Shown piece after piece: positions 1-8,367 of a stretch of 64,000 bases of DNA (position 1 is its first letter; every line of letters begins with the position of its first letter). A program made the position numbers and the translations under genes. The notes under the pieces were generated by a model that saw only the letters and a list, made by a program, of their open reading frames with translations, was not told the DNA's origin and did not search any database. The stretch is from Chryseobacterium sp. SORGH_AS_0447 (lineage in GTDB: Bacteria > Bacteroidota > Bacteroidia > Flavobacteriales > Weeksellaceae): contig NZ_JAUTAR010000001.1 of assembly GCF_030818695.1 (NCBI RefSeq), positions 3,838,501-3,902,500 of the forward strand. Direction: 5' to 3'.

Positions 1-131
1 TCGATGGTTGTTGTAACCTGGCTCAAGAAATCCTGTGTCGAGGACGGGATGTCTTTCTGCCAAACCACTTCCTGGGCCGAAACGCCCAGAATCGTACACA
101 GGGTAAGTGCACTCATGTAGAGTCTTTTCAT
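1..131 (-). CDS. Secreted protein, N-terminal fragment cut by window edge
   Basis: Only the first 43 codons are present, starting at the ATG whose complement is at 129-131. The translation begins MKRLYMSALTLCTILGVSAQ, a Sec signal peptide ending in the SAQ cleavage site common in Flavobacteriia, followed by EVVWQKDIPSSTQDFLSQVT. From memory, this mature start resembles large Chryseobacterium surface proteins with C-terminal type IX secretion sorting domains, but the C-terminus lies outside the window, so that assignment is inference. Being on the minus strand, it faces away from the Nudix gene. Confidence 0.7.
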   Translation of the reverse strand, partial: MKRLYMSALTLCTILGVSAQEVVWQKDIPSSTQDFLSQVTTTI

Positions 132-735
132 GTCCTTAGTATTTTAATTATGAATTTTTATAATTCCTGCAAAAATAAGATTTTCACTTCACGATCAAAA
201 GATTTATTACTTAAATTTAATATCCAGCTGATCATTCTTCTGCAAAGCTATGACCGCAATGCGACAAAACATGACGCATTATTTTTAAATAAAAAAGAAA
301 TTAAACCCACGAAAATTTTAAATCTCTTACTATACAAAAATATGCAACACATTGTTTATTTATAAAAAAACAATCTATCATTGTTAAAAGGAGGTGATTT
401 TTTTAATTTTTTCCGTTGATCCTTCGGGTGTTCTTCGGGAATCCTTCGGAAAAACATCTTTTTTCCGGAGCCTACTCGAAGGTGATCCGAAGAAGTCCCG
501 AAGAAAAGAATAAGAATACCGGTTAAAGCCGGTTAAAACTAGTCAGAACCGGCCATTATTTTTATAAACAAATAAAAAAAAACTGATAATCAATTAATTA
601 AGTTAATTCAAAAGATATTATACCGAAAGATAATCGATAGATAATCTTCACTTGGCTGCAATATCTTTCCTACATTTTACTATTAATTAACTTCCCTGCA
701 CTTCCTTTCTTCAAAAGAAATTATTAAATTTGAGA
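132..735. other. Gene-free AT-rich intergenic region with a structured repeat
   Basis: About 600 bases separate the divergent secreted-protein gene and Nudix gene. A 71-codon open frame at 150-365 has low-complexity composition and no family resemblance, so I do not call it. The only ordered structure I see is the phased inverted repeat at 421-502, followed by a short GC-richer tract with repeated CCGGTTAAA near 519-537. The rest is AT-rich and could hold promoters for both flanking genes. Confidence 0.6.
421..502. repeat. 11-bp phased inverted repeat of TTCGG / CCGAA
   Basis: Left arm: TTCGG at 423-427, 434-438 and 445-449, each exactly 11 bases after the last. Right arm: CCGGA at 465-469, TCGAA at 476-480, CCGAA at 487-491 and 498-502, again on an 11-base step and in the opposite orientation. 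The two arms are near reverse complements, so the whole could also fold into one long hairpin. The regular helical spacing suggests stacked binding sites on one face of the DNA. No adjacent gene explains it. Confidence 0.75.
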
Positions 736-1362
736 ATGAGTTTTGGAAAAGATTTATTACGGAAAATAAAAACGGCGGAGCTACCGGGAATTCATGCCCA
801 CGGCGTCTTTTCTCCTCCTTCAAGGCCTGTTTTTACGTATGAGGAAGTTTTGGAGAAGAATCCCAAATTTGCCGCAGTCAACATCGTTTTATACCTTAAA
901 AATGATGAATGGCACTTTCCGTTGATTCAGAGAACCATTAATGAGCACGACCGCCACAGCGGGCAGATCTCTTTGCCCGGCGGAAAACGGGAAGAAATGG
1001 ACCGTGATTTTGCAGAAACGGCGATCCGTGAGACTTCGGAAGAAATCGGGATCGAAAAGCATTACGTGAGGATCATCAGGGAAATGTCCCCGATCTATAT
1101 TCCGCCCAGCAATTTTTATGTATACCCTTATATTTCATATACCAAAAAGAATCCTGAATTCATCCTACAACAATCCGAAGCGGTGGAAGTCATCGAATTT
1201 CCGGTGACCAGCTTTCTCAGCCTTCCCGATACGCCTGAGATCATGGCTTTACCAAGTGCAGGAGGCAATGAAGTTCCCGTGATCAACTTCAACGGATATA
1301 TCATTTGGGGCGCTACCGCAATGATCTTGAGTGAATTCAGCCAGTTGCTGAAAAAAATGTAA
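736..1362 (+). CDS. Nudix hydrolase, CoA pyrophosphatase-like
   Basis: A 208-residue Nudix protein. The stretch LPGGKREEMD followed by AIRETSEEIGI is the Nudix box with its REx2EExG core that binds the divalent metal. Upstream, PLIQR and HDRHSGQISLPGG match the signature that marks the NudL/CoA diphosphatase subgroup, enzymes that split CoA and CoA esters into 4'-phosphopantetheine products and 3',5'-ADP. The ATG at 736 is preferred over an in-frame TTG at 730. It heads a same-strand run with the acyltransferase 26 bases downstream. Substrate is inferred from the subfamily motif only. Confidence 0.85.
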   Translation: MSFGKDLLRKIKTAELPGIHAHGVFSPPSRPVFTYEEVLEKNPKFAAVNIVLYLKNDEWHFPLIQRTINEHDRHSGQISLPGGKREEMDRDFAETAIRETSEEIGIEKHYVRIIREMSPIYIPPSNFYVYPYISYTKKNPEFILQQSEAVEVIEFPVTSFLSLPDTPEIMALPSAGGNEVPVINFNGYIIWGATAMILSEFSQLLKKM

Positions 1363-1388
1363 CTTTGCAGCACCCTGTTAATTGAAAG

Positions 1389-2195
1389 ATGGCGAAGAAA
1401 AATATTTTTACCGACGCGTTCGGAACTCCTTATTTTTTAAAGAGGATTATCATTTTTATTTTAGGAATGGTGTCCTACAGAAGATTCAACGGTTTTAATA
1501 AACTGAAAATCACAGGAACCGAGCATCTGGTGGATCTTCCCGATTCCAACGTTTTGTTCGTATCCAACCATCAGACCTATTTTGCGGATGTAGCAGCCAT
1601 GTATCATGCATTCTGCTCCGTAAACAACGGGTATCTGAATACTATTAAAAACCCGATCTATCTGCTGAATCCGAAAATCGATTTTTATTACGTAGCTGCC
1701 GAAGAAACCATGAACAAAGGGATTCTTCCGAAAATCTTCAAAATCGCAGGTGCGGTAACCGTAAAAAGAACCTGGAGAGCGGAAGGCAAAAACGTAAACC
1801 GGATTGTGGACATGAGCGAGGTCGACAATATCATGAAAGCCCTGGATAATGGCTGGGTAGCAACCTTTCCGCAAGGAACAACCTCCGCATTTGCTCAAGG
1901 GAGACGCGGAACGGCAAAGCTGGTAAAAAACCAGCGCCCTATTGTAATTCCCATCAAAATCAACGGGTTCAGGAGGGCATTCGATAAAAAAGGACTCCGC
2001 GTAAAAGTGACCGGTGTAAAACCGACCATGGAATTCAAAACGCCTTTGGATATCGATTACGATAAAGAAAATGCCCAGCAGATTTTATTAAAAATTATGA
2101 CGGCCATCGAGCAGACCGAAGATTTCAACCTTCTGCATCAATATGATGAAGAATTGAAAGCCAAAAAGTTAGAACAAAAGAAATCAGATAATTAA
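1389..2195 (+). CDS. PlsC-type 1-acylglycerol-3-phosphate acyltransferase
   Basis: A 268-residue protein of the PlsC/LPLAT family, which transfers acyl groups in phospholipid or ornithine-lipid synthesis at the inner membrane. Visible motifs are VSNHQTYFADV near residue 58, the catalytic His block, and FPQGTTSAFAQG near residue 160, equivalent to the FPEGTRS glycerophosphate-binding block. The spacing between the His and the Asp is one residue longer than the textbook HX4D, and the Glu of FPEG is replaced by Gln. An N-terminal hydrophobic stretch (IIIFILGMV) could anchor it. Acceptor identity is not visible from the sequence. Confidence 0.8.
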   Translation: MAKKNIFTDAFGTPYFLKRIIIFILGMVSYRRFNGFNKLKITGTEHLVDLPDSNVLFVSNHQTYFADVAAMYHAFCSVNNGYLNTIKNPIYLLNPKIDFYYVAAEETMNKGILPKIFKIAGAVTVKRTWRAEGKNVNRIVDMSEVDNIMKALDNGWVATFPQGTTSAFAQGRRGTAKLVKNQRPIVIPIKINGFRRAFDKKGLRVKVTGVKPTMEFKTPLDIDYDKENAQQILLKIMTAIEQTEDFNLLHQYDEELKAKKLEQKKSDN

Positions 2196-2207
2196 AAGCA
2201 GGAAATT

Positions 2208-2645
2208 ATGAAAAGGATATTAGAAATCTTATTCGCCCTTATTGTTTTGGTATCGTGCAACAGCCAGAAAGTATATTCGGATTTCGATATCAGCTACTCC
2301 AAAAGCGGAGGCTTTGCACCCATTTATGAAAACCTTCTGATCAAAGGAAACTCGGCGCATTATTCCTTTGAAGGACAAGGCAAGAAGTACAAACAGGACT
2401 TTGACGTTTCAGATCAGGACCTGAAAAATATTGAAACCATCCTTTCTAAAAATAATTTCAGAAGGATACAGGAAGACCATAAGAAGATCTACGATCATAT
2501 TTCCACTTCCATCAACATCAAAAAAGGTCCGAATGAAGGCAGTAAAACGGATGCGAGCTCGATCATGCCGAATTACAGAACCAACTGGTCCAATATCACC
2601 AATGCCTTTCAGGAGCTTATCAATACCCACGTAAAAAAACCGTAA
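2208..2645 (+). CDS. Hypothetical lipoprotein
   Basis: 145 residues beginning MKRILEILFALIVLVSC, a lipoprotein signal peptide with lipobox LVSC, so the mature protein should carry lipid on Cys17. The rest is soluble, lysine- and serine-rich, and I recognise no family. It starts 12 bases after the acyltransferase stop and ends 4 bases before the Mpl start, which places it in the same transcript as both and hints at an envelope role. Confidence 0.8.
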   Translation: MKRILEILFALIVLVSCNSQKVYSDFDISYSKSGGFAPIYENLLIKGNSAHYSFEGQGKKYKQDFDVSDQDLKNIETILSKNNFRRIQEDHKKIYDHISTSINIKKGPNEGSKTDASSIMPNYRTNWSNITNAFQELINTHVKKP

Positions 2646-2649
2646 TACA

Positions 2650-3987
2650 TTGAAGACTCATTTCATCGCGATCGGCGGAAGCGCCATGCACAACCTTGCC
2701 ATTGCATTAAAAGATAAAGGATATCAGGTAACCGGTTCCGACGATGCCATTTTTGAACCGTCGAGATCCCGGCTGGAAAATAAAGGCATTCTCCCGGAAA
2801 CAACCGGCTGGTTCCCGGAAAAGATCACTTCCGATATCGATGCCGTGATTCTCGGAATGCACGCCCATCAGGATAACCCCGAACTGGCTAAAGCCAAGGA
2901 GCTGGGACTGAAAATTTATTCTTATCCCGAATTCCTGTATGAGCAGTCTAAAGACAAAACGAGGGTGGTGATCGCAGGTTCCCACGGAAAGACGACCATC
3001 ACTTCAATGATTCTTCATGTGCTGAACTTCCATCAGAGAGACGTCGATTTCATGGTCGGCGCACAGCTGGAAGGTTTCGACTGCATGGTAAAGCTTACGC
3101 AGGATAATGATTTTATGGTGCTGGAAGGTGACGAATACCTCTCCTCGCCTATTGACCTCCGTTCCAAGTTTCTTCTCTATCAGCCGAATATCGCTTTGCT
3201 GAGCGGAATTGCCTGGGACCACATCAATGTATTTAAAACGTTTGACGATTATACGGAACAGTTCCGGAAATTTGTGGCCAGCATCACTGCCGGCGGCGTC
3301 CTGGTCTACAATGAAGAAGATCCCGAAGTGGTAAAAGTCGTAGAGGAAGCGGAAAACTATTTCAGGAAAATTCCGTACAGAACCCCGGAATATGAAATTG
3401 TTAACGGAAAAGTCCATCTAAAAACAGAAATGGGCGATGTCCCGCTTTCGGTATTTGGAGCCCATAACCTGCTGAATATGGAGGGCGCAAGACACATCTG
3501 CCATACGCTGGGCATCATGGACGAAGATTTCTATGAAGCCATCATGAGCTTTACGGGAGCTTCCAAACGTCTTGAGAAAGTGAACAGAGACGATCAGGGC
3601 ATCCTTTATAAAGATTTTGCCCATGCGCCAAGCAAAGTAAAAGCTACAGTAAAAGCTTTTGGCGAACAGTTTAAAAAAGAGAAAAAATACGGATTTCTGG
3701 AACTTCATACTTATTCAAGTTTGAATCCGGTTTTCCTTGAGCAATATGATCACGCGATGGACGGCCTGGATGAAGCAGTCGTCTTCTACTCGGAAGATGC
3801 CCTGAAAATCAAAAGAATGGAGCCGATTTCCCCGGAACTGATCAAAGAAAAATTTAAGAACCAGAATCTAAAGGTTTTCACCAATGCGGAAGACCTCCAC
3901 GCCTACTGGAACACGCTGGATAAAACGCAGGGCGTTTACCTGATGATGAGCTCCGGAAACTTTGGCGGACTGGATCTTACGAAATAA
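2650..3987 (+). CDS. mpl: Murein peptide ligase Mpl (UDP-MurNAc:tripeptide ligase)
   Basis: 445 residues of the Mur ligase family. GGSAMHNLAIALKDKGY at the start is the UDP-binding Rossmann segment and GSHGKTTITSMI near residue 108 is the ATP-binding GKT motif, followed by EGDEY and later central- and C-terminal Mur domains. The early GGSAMHN wording and overall layout fit Mpl, which recycles the cell-wall tripeptide by joining it to UDP-MurNAc, rather than MurC, which would normally sit in the dcw cluster. The start is TTG at 2650: the next ATG would remove the nucleotide-binding loop. Upstream stop is only 4 bases away, suggesting translational coupling. Confidence 0.85.
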   Translation: MKTHFIAIGGSAMHNLAIALKDKGYQVTGSDDAIFEPSRSRLENKGILPETTGWFPEKITSDIDAVILGMHAHQDNPELAKAKELGLKIYSYPEFLYEQSKDKTRVVIAGSHGKTTITSMILHVLNFHQRDVDFMVGAQLEGFDCMVKLTQDNDFMVLEGDEYLSSPIDLRSKFLLYQPNIALLSGIAWDHINVFKTFDDYTEQFRKFVASITAGGVLVYNEEDPEVVKVVEEAENYFRKIPYRTPEYEIVNGKVHLKTEMGDVPLSVFGAHNLLNMEGARHICHTLGIMDEDFYEAIMSFTGASKRLEKVNRDDQGILYKDFAHAPSKVKATVKAFGEQFKKEKKYGFLELHTYSSLNPVFLEQYDHAMDGLDEAVVFYSEDALKIKRMEPISPELIKEKFKNQNLKVFTNAEDLHAYWNTLDKTQGVYLMMSSGNFGGLDLTK

Positions 3988-4006
3988 TTTTATTTTCATA
4001 TCAAGA

Positions 4007-4034
4007 AAAACTCCTTTCAATCGAAAGGAGTTTT
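4007..4034 (+). terminator. Intrinsic terminator after mpl
   Basis: Perfect 12-bp stem AAAACTCCTTTC / GAAAGGAGTTTT with loop AATC, ending in a short T run. It lies 20 bases after the mpl stop and closes the Nudix-to-mpl run. Confidence 0.85.
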
Positions 4035-4197
4035 AATTTAATGTAAATTTGATAATCTATAATTTATTTTCAACCAGTTGATAGATAAGGCTAAAAAAAT
4101 TAAGATTCACGAATTGAAATGTTGAATAGTCTTTCGCTGATTAATAAATAATATCAAATGGCATAAATGACTTTTAGCTTTGTTAATGGCGGTAAAA

Positions 4198-4225
4198 CTT
4201 CCAGCATCCAGCTTCCCACATCCAA
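4198..4225 (+). repeat. Heptamer tandem repeat, 4 degenerate units
   Basis: Units CTTCCAG, CATCCAG, CTTCCCA, CATCCAA in perfect 7-base register. Same family as arrays at 6564, 17442 (opposite strand), 47644 and 51765. It lies between mpl and the convergent lipoprotein gene. Confidence 0.75.
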
Positions 4226-4259
4226 CCTGTTAGTCAGATCACTGCAAGTTCACGTTAGT

Positions 4260-4706
4260 TTAATTGATTCTTTTATAAAAACGTCTGAGTACATCTCTTG
4301 TTCCATCCCCGTCAAAATCCTGCATCCGGTCTTCGATCACCATATCGCTTGCGGTAAGTTTGGTAATGAAATACGGATATTTCTCTTCGTTCTCAAACCA
4401 GAATTTAGCGTTTCCTTTATCGAATGTATATTTCCTTGTAGAAGCATCTGTTTTTACGCAGGTGTTATTGCTATCCGCATAGGAAATGGAAATAAGATGG
4501 GAAGTGGTAAATTCATAGGTACCCGTTTTCTGGCAATCCGTTGAGTAAGAGGTCAGGATCTGCTGATTGGAAGATTTGTAAATCTCCGCTTTTTCGACAG
4601 ACCATTTTCCGATAATGGATGCTTTATTGCCCGGATCCTGATCTTCATCGTTGCCACCGCAGGAAATAACGGAAAAAATAACAAGTACCCAAATAAGTTT
4701 CTTCAT
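4260..4706 (-). CDS. Lipoprotein, lipocalin-like
   Basis: 148 residues starting MKKLIWVLVIFSVISCGG with a lipobox at ISC, so probably a lipoprotein. The mature part opens with an acidic linker (NDEDQDPGNK) then IIGKWSVEKAEIYK, the GxW-type start of lipocalin-like domains common in Flavobacteriia, followed by alternating strand-like segments. Ligand unknown. The gene is monocistronic and convergent with mpl. Confidence 0.7.
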   Translation of the reverse strand: MKKLIWVLVIFSVISCGGNDEDQDPGNKASIIGKWSVEKAEIYKSSNQQILTSYSTDCQKTGTYEFTTSHLISISYADSNNTCVKTDASTRKYTFDKGNAKFWFENEEKYPYFITKLTASDMVIEDRMQDFDGDGTRDVLRRFYKRIN

Positions 4707-4803
4707 GATTACAGTAATACTTTAAGCCAGCAAAAATAAAACTAATTCCTGTTTTAATTCTAATAAATAATCCCTTTTATTGGTCAACAAAATAAAAAGC
4801 TCC

Positions 4804-4828
4804 TTCACACAGGAAGAAGCTTTATATA
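4804..4828 (-). terminator. Intrinsic terminator after the aldo/keto reductase
   Basis: On the minus strand AAGCTTCTTC pairs with GAAGGAGCTT (one G-U pair) around a short loop and is followed by a T-rich tract, about 55 bases past the aldo/keto reductase stop. Confidence 0.7.
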
Positions 4829-4882
4829 TAAAATACTGATACTGTTGGTGCAGAATCTTCTCTATCCTTTAAAATCGTTACA

Positions 4883-5758
4883 TTAAATATCCGCCACAGC
4901 TTTCAGCATTTTCTGCTCCCATTCCGGATCTTTCGGATCAAAGAATAATCTTTTTCCGGTATCCAGGGAACGGACCACATTCATTTCATCTTCTGTTAAT
5001 TCAAAATCAAATACATTGAAATTTTCCTCAATTCTTGAAGGCGTTACCGATTTCGGGATGACGCAGAAACCTTCCTGAAGGTGCCACCTTAAAATAACCT
5101 GTGCTACCGTTTTGCTGTACTTCTCACCGATTTTTTTTAATTCTGCATTATCCAGCAATCCGGCATTTCCATTTCCGAGCGGACTCCACGGCTGGGTAAC
5201 AATATTGTTTTCCCGGTTATATTCCTGAAGTTCCTTTTGCTGGAAAAGTGGGTGCAGCTCGATCTGATTGATGACCGGAAGAACCGTTGCATTGGCTTTT
5301 AATTCCTCCAGTTTATCCGGCGGAAAATTACAGACACCAATCGCCTTGATTTTTCCTTCCTGATACAGTTCTTCCATTGCTTTCCAGGCACCGGTGAAAT
5401 CGGCATACGGCCAGTGGATCAGGTACATATCGAGGTAATCCAGCTGCAACCGGTCCAGTGTTCTTTGAAAAGCACCCTTTGCTTTTTCATAAGAAGTATC
5501 CTGAACCCAGAGTTTGGAGGTGATGAACAATTCTTCCCGATCCGTTCCGCTGTTCTTTATGGCATTTCCAACCGCTGTTTCATTTTGGTAGATGGAAGCC
5601 GTGTCGATCATGCGGTATCCCGTTTCAATGGCTTTGAGGACCGCATTTTCACATTCCTGAAGGTCTTCCATCTGCCATACCCCAAAGCCTAAGGCCGGAA
5701 TATCTACCCCGTTGTTTAGTGTGATGACAGGCTGTCCTGTGTATGTTTTCTGTTGCAT
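4883..5758 (-). CDS. Aldo/keto reductase
   Basis: 291 residues of the AKR superfamily, NADPH-dependent carbonyl reductases with a TIM barrel. LGFGVWQ opens the barrel, and the tetrad can be seen as Asp and Tyr in DTASIYQNE, Lys in ITSKLW, and His in LIHWPYA. IPKSVTPSRIEEN near the C-terminus is the cofactor-binding signature. The order and length match AKR5-type methylglyoxal or 2,5-diketogluconate reductases, but the substrate cannot be read from sequence. Its upstream region consists of the eight-copy AATTGTT array. Confidence 0.9.
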   Translation of the reverse strand: MQQKTYTGQPVITLNNGVDIPALGFGVWQMEDLQECENAVLKAIETGYRMIDTASIYQNETAVGNAIKNSGTDREELFITSKLWVQDTSYEKAKGAFQRTLDRLQLDYLDMYLIHWPYADFTGAWKAMEELYQEGKIKAIGVCNFPPDKLEELKANATVLPVINQIELHPLFQQKELQEYNRENNIVTQPWSPLGNGNAGLLDNAELKKIGEKYSKTVAQVILRWHLQEGFCVIPKSVTPSRIEENFNVFDFELTEDEMNVVRSLDTGKRLFFDPKDPEWEQKMLKAVADI

Positions 5759-5769
5759 ATGATTTATTT

Positions 5770-5825
5770 AATTGTTAATTGTTAATTGTTAATTGTTAAT
5801 TGTTAATTGTTAATTGTTAATTGTT
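5770..5825. repeat. Perfect heptamer array, AATTGTT x8
   Basis: Eight identical AATTGTT units back to back, starting 12 bases upstream of the aldo/keto reductase start codon (complement at 5756-5758) and so within its promoter or leader. A perfect array of this kind is prone to slippage. Confidence 0.95.
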
Positions 5826-6007
5826 TAAAAACAAAGTTCGCTAATATTCCGGAATTCTATGCTACATGTTTTTACGGTCAGGCGGTTTATTTTTCTACCG
5901 ATGTTACCTGTAAAATCTGGTTAATTTGGCAAAATCAATCTGATTTTTATTTTAAATTCATTTGAAATTAAGTTTTTGCAGTGATAAAGCATTTAATTCT
6001 TAAATTT

Positions 6008-6015
6008 TACCTTTG
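6008..6015 (+). promoter_or_regulatory. -7 promoter box TACCTTTG before the GNAT gene
   Basis: TACCTTTG matches the Bacteroidota sigma-A -7 consensus TAnnTTTG and lies 14 bases before the start codon. I do not see a clear -33 TTTG at the expected distance. Confidence 0.5.
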
Positions 6016-6029
6016 TACAAATTCAAACT

Positions 6030-6464
6030 ATGGAATATCAGATCAGGCCGGCCACTTCAGAAGATTACCCAAGGATTATGGAAATCTGGGAATCTGCCGT
6101 AAAAGCGACCCACGACTTTCTTGCTGAGGAAGACTTTAATTATTTTAAACAAGCCATTCCCAATGAATACCTGCCGAATCTAACCGTGTATCTTATCACG
6201 AAGAACGGCCAGCCCCAAGGTTTTGCTTCCGTTGCTGACGGAAACCTGGAAATGCTTTTCATCCACAACGATTCCCGCGGGAAAGGCCTTGGAAAAAAGC
6301 TGTTCCGGTTTATGAAAGAAACTACATCACTGACAAAAGTAGATGTCAACGAGCAGAATCCGCAGGCGATCGGCTTTTATGAAAAGATGGGGTTCACAAA
6401 ATCAGGAAGGTCTGAAAAAGACGGTTCCGGAAAACCTTATCCGATTATCCATATGAGCCTATAA
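6030..6464 (+). CDS. GNAT family N-acetyltransferase
   Basis: 144 residues of the GNAT fold, which moves acetyl from acetyl-CoA to an amine. IRPATSEDYPRIMEIWE is a typical N-terminal strand-helix, SRGKGLGKKLFRFM near residue 82 is the pyrophosphate-binding loop (R-G-x-G-L-G), and VNEQNPQAIGFYEKMGF is the closing motif. It resembles YjaB-type acetyltransferases, which act on unknown small amines or protein N-termini. Stand-alone gene. Confidence 0.88.
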   Translation: MEYQIRPATSEDYPRIMEIWESAVKATHDFLAEEDFNYFKQAIPNEYLPNLTVYLITKNGQPQGFASVADGNLEMLFIHNDSRGKGLGKKLFRFMKETTSLTKVDVNEQNPQAIGFYEKMGFTKSGRSEKDGSGKPYPIIHMSL

Positions 6465-6563
6465 AAAATGACTCTCTGTAAACCCTCATTCCTAAAAATG
6501 TTCTAGCCTGATAAAAAATTATTTTGATATTTAGGAGCCTTGGAAGGATCTTAACTAAAGGTA

Positions 6564-6591
6564 CTTCCAGCATCAAGCTTCCATCTTCCAG
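6564..6591 (+). repeat. Heptamer tandem repeat, 4 degenerate units
   Basis: CTTCCAG, CATCAAG, CTTCCAT, CTTCCAG in strict 7-base register between the convergent GNAT and LysR genes. Same family as the array at 4198. Confidence 0.8.
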
Positions 6592-6623
6592 CCTTTTAAT
6601 CCGGTTCATACTCCGAGTTCAAA

Positions 6624-7526
6624 TTATTTTTTTCCCATCACCTCCCGGAACAATCCTTTGATGTGATCAATTTCCTGCTGGTAATTCGTTTTCTTGCGGC
6701 AGCCAAAGTATAAGGTGTTTTCCAGTTTTTTTCCGCCTTCCCAGATGAGCTGGATTTCTCCGTCTTCGATTTCTTTTTTACATAGAAAATCCGGGACGAC
6801 CGCTACACCGGAACCGCCTTTCAGGCAGCGTACGATGGAATTGAGGTTGGGAACGATATAATTGGGCCGGAAATCCGGCTTGTGGCCGAAATTCAGGATC
6901 CAGAACTGGAAAAGATGCTCCATATCCCCGGCGGTCCCATACCATTTTTCGTTTCTAAGCCATTCTTCAGCATATTCGCTCCCCTGATCATTTAAAATAT
7001 TTTCAAACTCTTTTACATCAACATCTTTGCCTCCGACCAGAATAATCTGTTCCGATGAAAATGCTTCATGCATAATATTCGGAGAAATCCCTTTTTTCGG
7101 GGTAATGATCAAATCCAGAATCCCTTTATCCAGCTGGTCGAGCATTTCCCGGTATTGCCCGAAACTGATGATCAGGTTGAAGGGCAGGCTTGAGACATAC
7201 TGTTCCAGCGTCGTCTGGAAAGTTTCAAAGCACATTCCGACACTGATGGTGGGCGTCTGCTTTTCAGTAGATTTCTGAAAATTCTTTTCCACTTCTTCCA
7301 GTTTGGTCAACGGCTCAGAGATTGCATTGAACAAGACCTTTCCCCTTTCTGTAGGGATCATTTTCCTTCCCGTCCGGTCGAATAATTTATACCCAACATA
7401 AGCTTCAAGCGAACTGAGATGCAAACTTACTCCCGGCTGGGAAATAAACAAGGTATCCGCAGCTTCGGTAAGTGTTCCCGTTCTGTAAATCGCTTTGAAA
7501 GTCCGGTACCATTCCAGATTAACCAT
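6624..7526 (-). CDS. LysR family transcriptional regulator
   Basis: 300 residues. The N-terminal winged helix-turn-helix is clear (TFKAIYRTGTLTEAADTLF then SQPGVSLHLSSLE), followed by the linker helix and a two-lobed periplasmic-binding-like effector domain. It is transcribed divergently from the quinone reductase gene with 222 bases between them, the usual LysR arrangement, so it probably controls the 7749-9543 gene set in response to a redox-active or quinone-like compound. That target is inferred from context. Confidence 0.92.
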   Translation of the reverse strand: MVNLEWYRTFKAIYRTGTLTEAADTLFISQPGVSLHLSSLEAYVGYKLFDRTGRKMIPTERGKVLFNAISEPLTKLEEVEKNFQKSTEKQTPTISVGMCFETFQTTLEQYVSSLPFNLIISFGQYREMLDQLDKGILDLIITPKKGISPNIMHEAFSSEQIILVGGKDVDVKEFENILNDQGSEYAEEWLRNEKWYGTAGDMEHLFQFWILNFGHKPDFRPNYIVPNLNSIVRCLKGGSGVAVVPDFLCKKEIEDGEIQLIWEGGKKLENTLYFGCRKKTNYQQEIDHIKGLFREVMGKK

Positions 7527-7712
7527 AGGTATTACTTTTATGATGCAAATGTAATTAAATAAACATAGTTATAATATTTTTGAGACTAATGAAAGCAATT
7601 AACGCTGTCTATATCATAATTAAAAAATTCATTTACAATTAATTATACTCAAAATCATTTAAATAATACTTAACTATGAGTTTTATTATTTTTCTGATAT
7701 CAAATGAGCTGA

Positions 7713-7720
7713 TACCTTTG
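7713..7720 (+). promoter_or_regulatory. -7 promoter box TACCTTTG before the quinone reductase
   Basis: A TAnnTTTG box 28 bases upstream of the start codon at 7749, within the divergent LysR intergenic region. Confidence 0.5.
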
Positions 7721-7748
7721 CATCTGAATTTAAACCAAACATCAGACA

Positions 7749-8363
7749 ATGAAAAAAGTATTGATTATCAACGGAGGACAGAACTTCGGCCATTCCGGCG
7801 GGAAATACAACCGTACTATCGCAGAAAACACCCAGGAAGTCCTGAAAAATTTTGATGAAGTAGAAATAAGAATCACGGATGTGGATCAGGGATATGACAA
7901 ACATGAAGAAGTGGAGAAATTTGTCTGGGCAGATTATATCATCTACCATACACCCATCTGGTGGTTTCAGCTGCCCAACGGATTGAAGAAATATATCGAT
8001 GAAGTCTTTACGGCAGGACATGCCAAAGGAATTTACCTGAGCGACGGCAGGACTTCCGAAAACCCAGAGATCAATTACGGAACCGGAGGAATGCTGGGGG
8101 GAAGAAAATACATGGTCACCACCAGCTGGAATGCCCCAGAAACCGCTTTTACCCTTCCCGGAGAATTCTTTAATGAAACCAGTGTGGACAATGGGCCGCT
8201 GTTCGGGTTCCACAGGATGAATGCTTTTGTCTCGCTGGAAAAGATGGAAAGTTTCCATTTCCATGATGTCGAGAAGAACGCCGATGTAGAACGTGATATG
8301 AAACGGTACCGGGAACACCTTTCCAACCTATTTGAAAAAGAACTGAAACCTCATTTTGCATAA
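7749..8363 (+). CDS. NAD(P)H-dependent quinone reductase, MdaB-like flavodoxin fold
   Basis: 204 residues of the flavodoxin-like NAD(P)H oxidoreductase family. VLIINGGQNFGHSGGKYNR is the FMN phosphate loop, YHTPIWWFQLPNGLKKYIDEVF is the isoalloxazine-binding stretch, and GGMLGGRKYMVTTSWN follows. These enzymes reduce quinones by two electrons and protect against modulators and nitro compounds. It leads a tight run with the epimerase (4 bases) and the monooxygenase (3 bases), probably under the divergent LysR protein. Confidence 0.87.
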   Translation: MKKVLIINGGQNFGHSGGKYNRTIAENTQEVLKNFDEVEIRITDVDQGYDKHEEVEKFVWADYIIYHTPIWWFQLPNGLKKYIDEVFTAGHAKGIYLSDGRTSENPEINYGTGGMLGGRKYMVTTSWNAPETAFTLPGEFFNETSVDNGPLFGFHRMNAFVSLEKMESFHFHDVEKNADVERDMKRYREHLSNLFEKELKPHFA

Positions 8364-8367
8364 TCAT

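Noticed and set aside
150..365. 71-codon plus-strand open frame before the Nudix gene
   Set aside because: Low-complexity AT-rich translation, no motif, no ribosome site or conservation clue.
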